This document shows positions 61,772 through 64,000 of a stretch of 64,000 nt of DNA, piece by piece. A program made the position numbers and the translations under genes. Within the stretch, counting starts at the first letter, position 1; every line of letters begins with the position of its first letter. The DNA is from Sindora glabra. Its lineage: Eukaryota; Streptophyta; Magnoliopsida; Fabales; Fabaceae. The notes under the pieces were generated by a model. The model did not search any database. It was not told the origin of the DNA and saw only the letters and a list, made by a program, of their open reading frames with translations. The stretch covers positions 69,120,831-69,184,830 of the forward strand of contig CM035233.1 in NCBI GenBank assembly GCA_020226215.1, in the 5' to 3' direction.

Positions 61772-63546
61772 TATTATTTATTTGTCAATTTTTTTAGGAT
61801 CATATGTAATAAAAATTTAATTTTTAATTTTTAATTTTTAAAATATTAAAAAATTAAAAATAAAAATTATATTTTATTTATTAATATGATTAAGAATATA
61901 TAATATAATTAAAGTATATAAAAATTTATCGTACCTGAATGGTTTGAGTTTGAATGTTTGCACCTGTTTTACCCAACTCTGTTTCTTGAATTGGTACACG
62001 TACTTGCCAAGGAAGAACATCTTAGATCGGAATCTGGATTTCAGGAAAGTTGGATTCAAATTCAAATAAGTCGAAAGATAGAGACTTCTATAATATCATT
62101 AAGAAATACATTTTCGAGAAAAGGACACTCCAATATGTGTAATTTAAGGTCAAAGTTAAGGTTATAAAAAATTAATCAATTTGCATCTTTATTATCTTTC
62201 CTTTAAGTATAAGTGATTAAAACTTTCTAATTCTTTTGAAGAAATTTAAAACATATTCATAATAATAAATCAAGAACAGATGAAACAGGTCCCTCCTTTA
62301 AAAAGAGTTGAGAATCATCTTAAAGATGCCAAGTTAAAGACAAATCATGATAAACTCTTCATAATTCAGCTACCAATAAAGAGCAAATATCCAAAATACA
62401 ATAAAACCCTCTTATCCATTGGCCTTGTTCAGTTCATACAAGCCCCCCACATCCTACCCTTCCCGAATTAAATGTAAGGATAATACTATTAATTTTTTTA
62501 AAATAATGGTTATAATATTTTTAATAGAGTTATAACTTTATATCCTGCCTAATTAAGATTTTCTGATTGTGAAAAGTTTTCTAGTATTTAATTTCTACAA
62601 AATATAATTTTCGATCTTAAGCAACAAAATATGATTTTCGATCTTAAGCAACCATCTGGCTGAACTCACCTAAACCAAAATGCATAAATTTGACGGAGTA
62701 GGCGGCACTTATTTAGATAATTGTCGTCAGATGTTCATTGAAATACAGCTGAGGATATTTGGTGCGGTTGGTTAAGAAAAGTTGCTGCGAACCGCCATAT
62801 ACATATCCGACAAAATATCCGCACCTGTTCTCTACGAAATATGTCTGGGTCGTTGCCTGCGTCCTCCTGATAGGTCACCAAAAATCACAAATTGACTTCC
62901 CTAAACAAATTAATATTATTTGACCCTTAAGACATTCTTTCTGAATAAGGCAACCATCATCCCTGGCACGGAGGGGTTCACCCAACACAAAACAAAACCC
63001 AGCCGCCAAATTGTTATTTTATGTAACTGCCCCTGAATGATGTTGTTGCAAATGAAAACTGTTGTTACGGTTTAAATAGGATAATGAATAAGATCCACCA
63101 ATCGTATAACAAATTCAACTATTAAATTTTATTTATAATGCGTAATATTGTAAAAGATGAATAAAATTTAATAATTAAATTTATTGGTATAATATCTGTG
63201 CAATTGATATATCAAAGTCTCTCATAAAAAAAAAGATATCATCTCATCTCATGGGAAATAACCAATACCTCAATTTAAATTTGTCCATCAAGTACTGAAT
63301 CTTATTCTTCAGCGGGAAAGATGATGAAGCAAATTCCATTTTTGTTATTTCAAAAATTTTTAGATTAAATTATCTTAAATTGGCGGGAGGGGAATTTTCT
63401 AAAGGTAAAAGGATATATAACAATCTAACATGATGTATATATTTTTGTGATTTCGGGTCTATTTTTTCCGTCAACTCCGCCAGTGACTCCTGCTTCGTAG
63501 TCCTAGCTGGTAACTGAGCCGGTGCCCCTACAAGTAAAACTAAACT

Positions 63547-63563
63547 AAACGACGTTGTCGTTT
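63547..63563. promoter_or_regulatory. Perfect 17-bp palindrome upstream of the last gene
   Basis: AAACGAC and its complement GTCGTTT flank GTT, 152 bases before the ATG at 63715. It resembles the AAACGACGTCGTTT palindrome that I recall as recurrent in plant upstream regions. A transcription-factor site is possible but not established. Confidence 0.4.
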
Positions 63564-63714
63564 TTCTCTTTTTTTAATTTCCCCTTATATTTTAAACTTT
63601 TCGGTGCACTGTTTCTCAAAACGTAGTTTATTTAGTTGAGTTGCAGGTCGGAGGTTGGAGCTCGAAAAGCCTTTCCTCTGAAACGGGTCAAAAAAGCTTC
63701 TCTGTATTAGGGCC

Positions 63715-63807
63715 ATGGCTGCTTTTCATGAAGAAGCTGAAGTCGGTTTCGAAGAAGGAATGCTATGGCTTCCCTCTCATGTTCTAGACGAAGCATGCGA
63801 CGTCAAG
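63715..63807 (+). CDS. First exon of an unidentified plant gene (truncated by window end)
   Basis: ATG in a good context (GGGCCATGGCT) opens a 31-codon exon ending AAG at 63807 before a GTCTTT donor in phase 0. The peptide begins MAAFHEEAEVGFEEGMLWLP and continues SHVLDEACDVK, an acidic, plausibly conserved N-terminus. The 66-codon reading through to 63915 runs into T-rich intron-like DNA rich in Phe/Ser/Leu. No second exon is present before 64000. I do not recognise the family from this fragment. Confidence 0.6.
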
Positions 63808-64000
63808 GTCTTTATCTTTCGCTCCTTGTTTTCTCTATCCTTTTTGTTGGATCGAATAGCTTCTTATTATTTGTCTTGTTTTTTTTCTTTGCTTCTCTAC
63901 TCGCAAAATACATAAACCAGAGAAACGCCAATAACAACCTCAGAGAAAAACAATTCGGTGTTGGAATATGGTTTTCTCTGGAAATAATAATTAGGTTTGG

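Larger units (their letters stand above)
59884..63714. other. Intergenic spacer and promoter of the last gene
   Basis: No gene seen. It includes a less AT-rich patch at 60350-60500, Stowaway-related sequence (60795-61771), a 27-bp tandem duplication (about 62597-62651, TTTTCGATCTTAAGCAAC twice) and probable promoter and leader DNA from about 63450. Frames at 61874-62167 and 62280-62471 are short and unrecognised. Confidence 0.55.

Overview
This is nuclear DNA from a flowering plant, most likely a eudicot. Genes are split by GT-AG introns, intergenic DNA is very AT-rich, and the recognisable proteins are plant-specific: a WPP-domain RanGAP, a chloroplast FZO-like GTPase, a FANTASTIC FOUR protein and a plastid DAR GTPase. 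I cannot name the species.

Genes lie mainly in the first half. In order: the 3' end of a chloroplast DAR GTPase 3-like gene (1-2994, +); a RanGAP with one coding exon and a leader intron (8.2-11.3 kb, +); a six-exon 339-aa coiled-coil protein I do not recognise (13513-15052, +); convergent to it, a five-exon coiled-coil protein I do not recognise (16787-18640, -); an 11-exon FZL gene (22476-28454, +) encoding a transit peptide, a ThiE/TMP-synthase-like region and a dynamin-like GTPase; a flotillin pseudogene fragment (about 29.0-29.55 kb, -); and a single-exon FAF-domain gene (38569-39483, +). After 24 kb with no convincing gene, the first exon of another gene starts at 63715. The genes are ordinary housekeeping or developmental loci and do not form a pathway cluster, although two (DAR GTPase 3 and FZL) act in chloroplasts.

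The less ordinary content is between and inside the genes. There are many inverted-repeat (foldback) elements. They include a palindrome of about 2 kb at 32.9-34.9 kb, two related smaller copies at 18.9 and 35.3 kb, a second family at 20.6 and 54.8 kb, single elements at 21.2 and 43.4 kb, and a compact 163-bp hairpin MITE with 9-bp target duplications at 43.0 kb. Two Tourist-like MITEs (TTA/TAA duplications) and two Stowaway-like MITEs (TA duplications) can be delimited to the base. A probable non-autonomous CACTA-like element (55.6-59.9 kb) contains a diverged tandem array with a period of about 302 bp. The second intron of the DAR GTPase gene in this window carries a long inverted duplication whose two arms encode homologous C-terminal peptides, the arrangement proposed for the birth of young MIRNA or siRNA loci. 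I saw no CRISPR array, rRNA gene or intact tRNA gene, and no intact transposase or reverse transcriptase.
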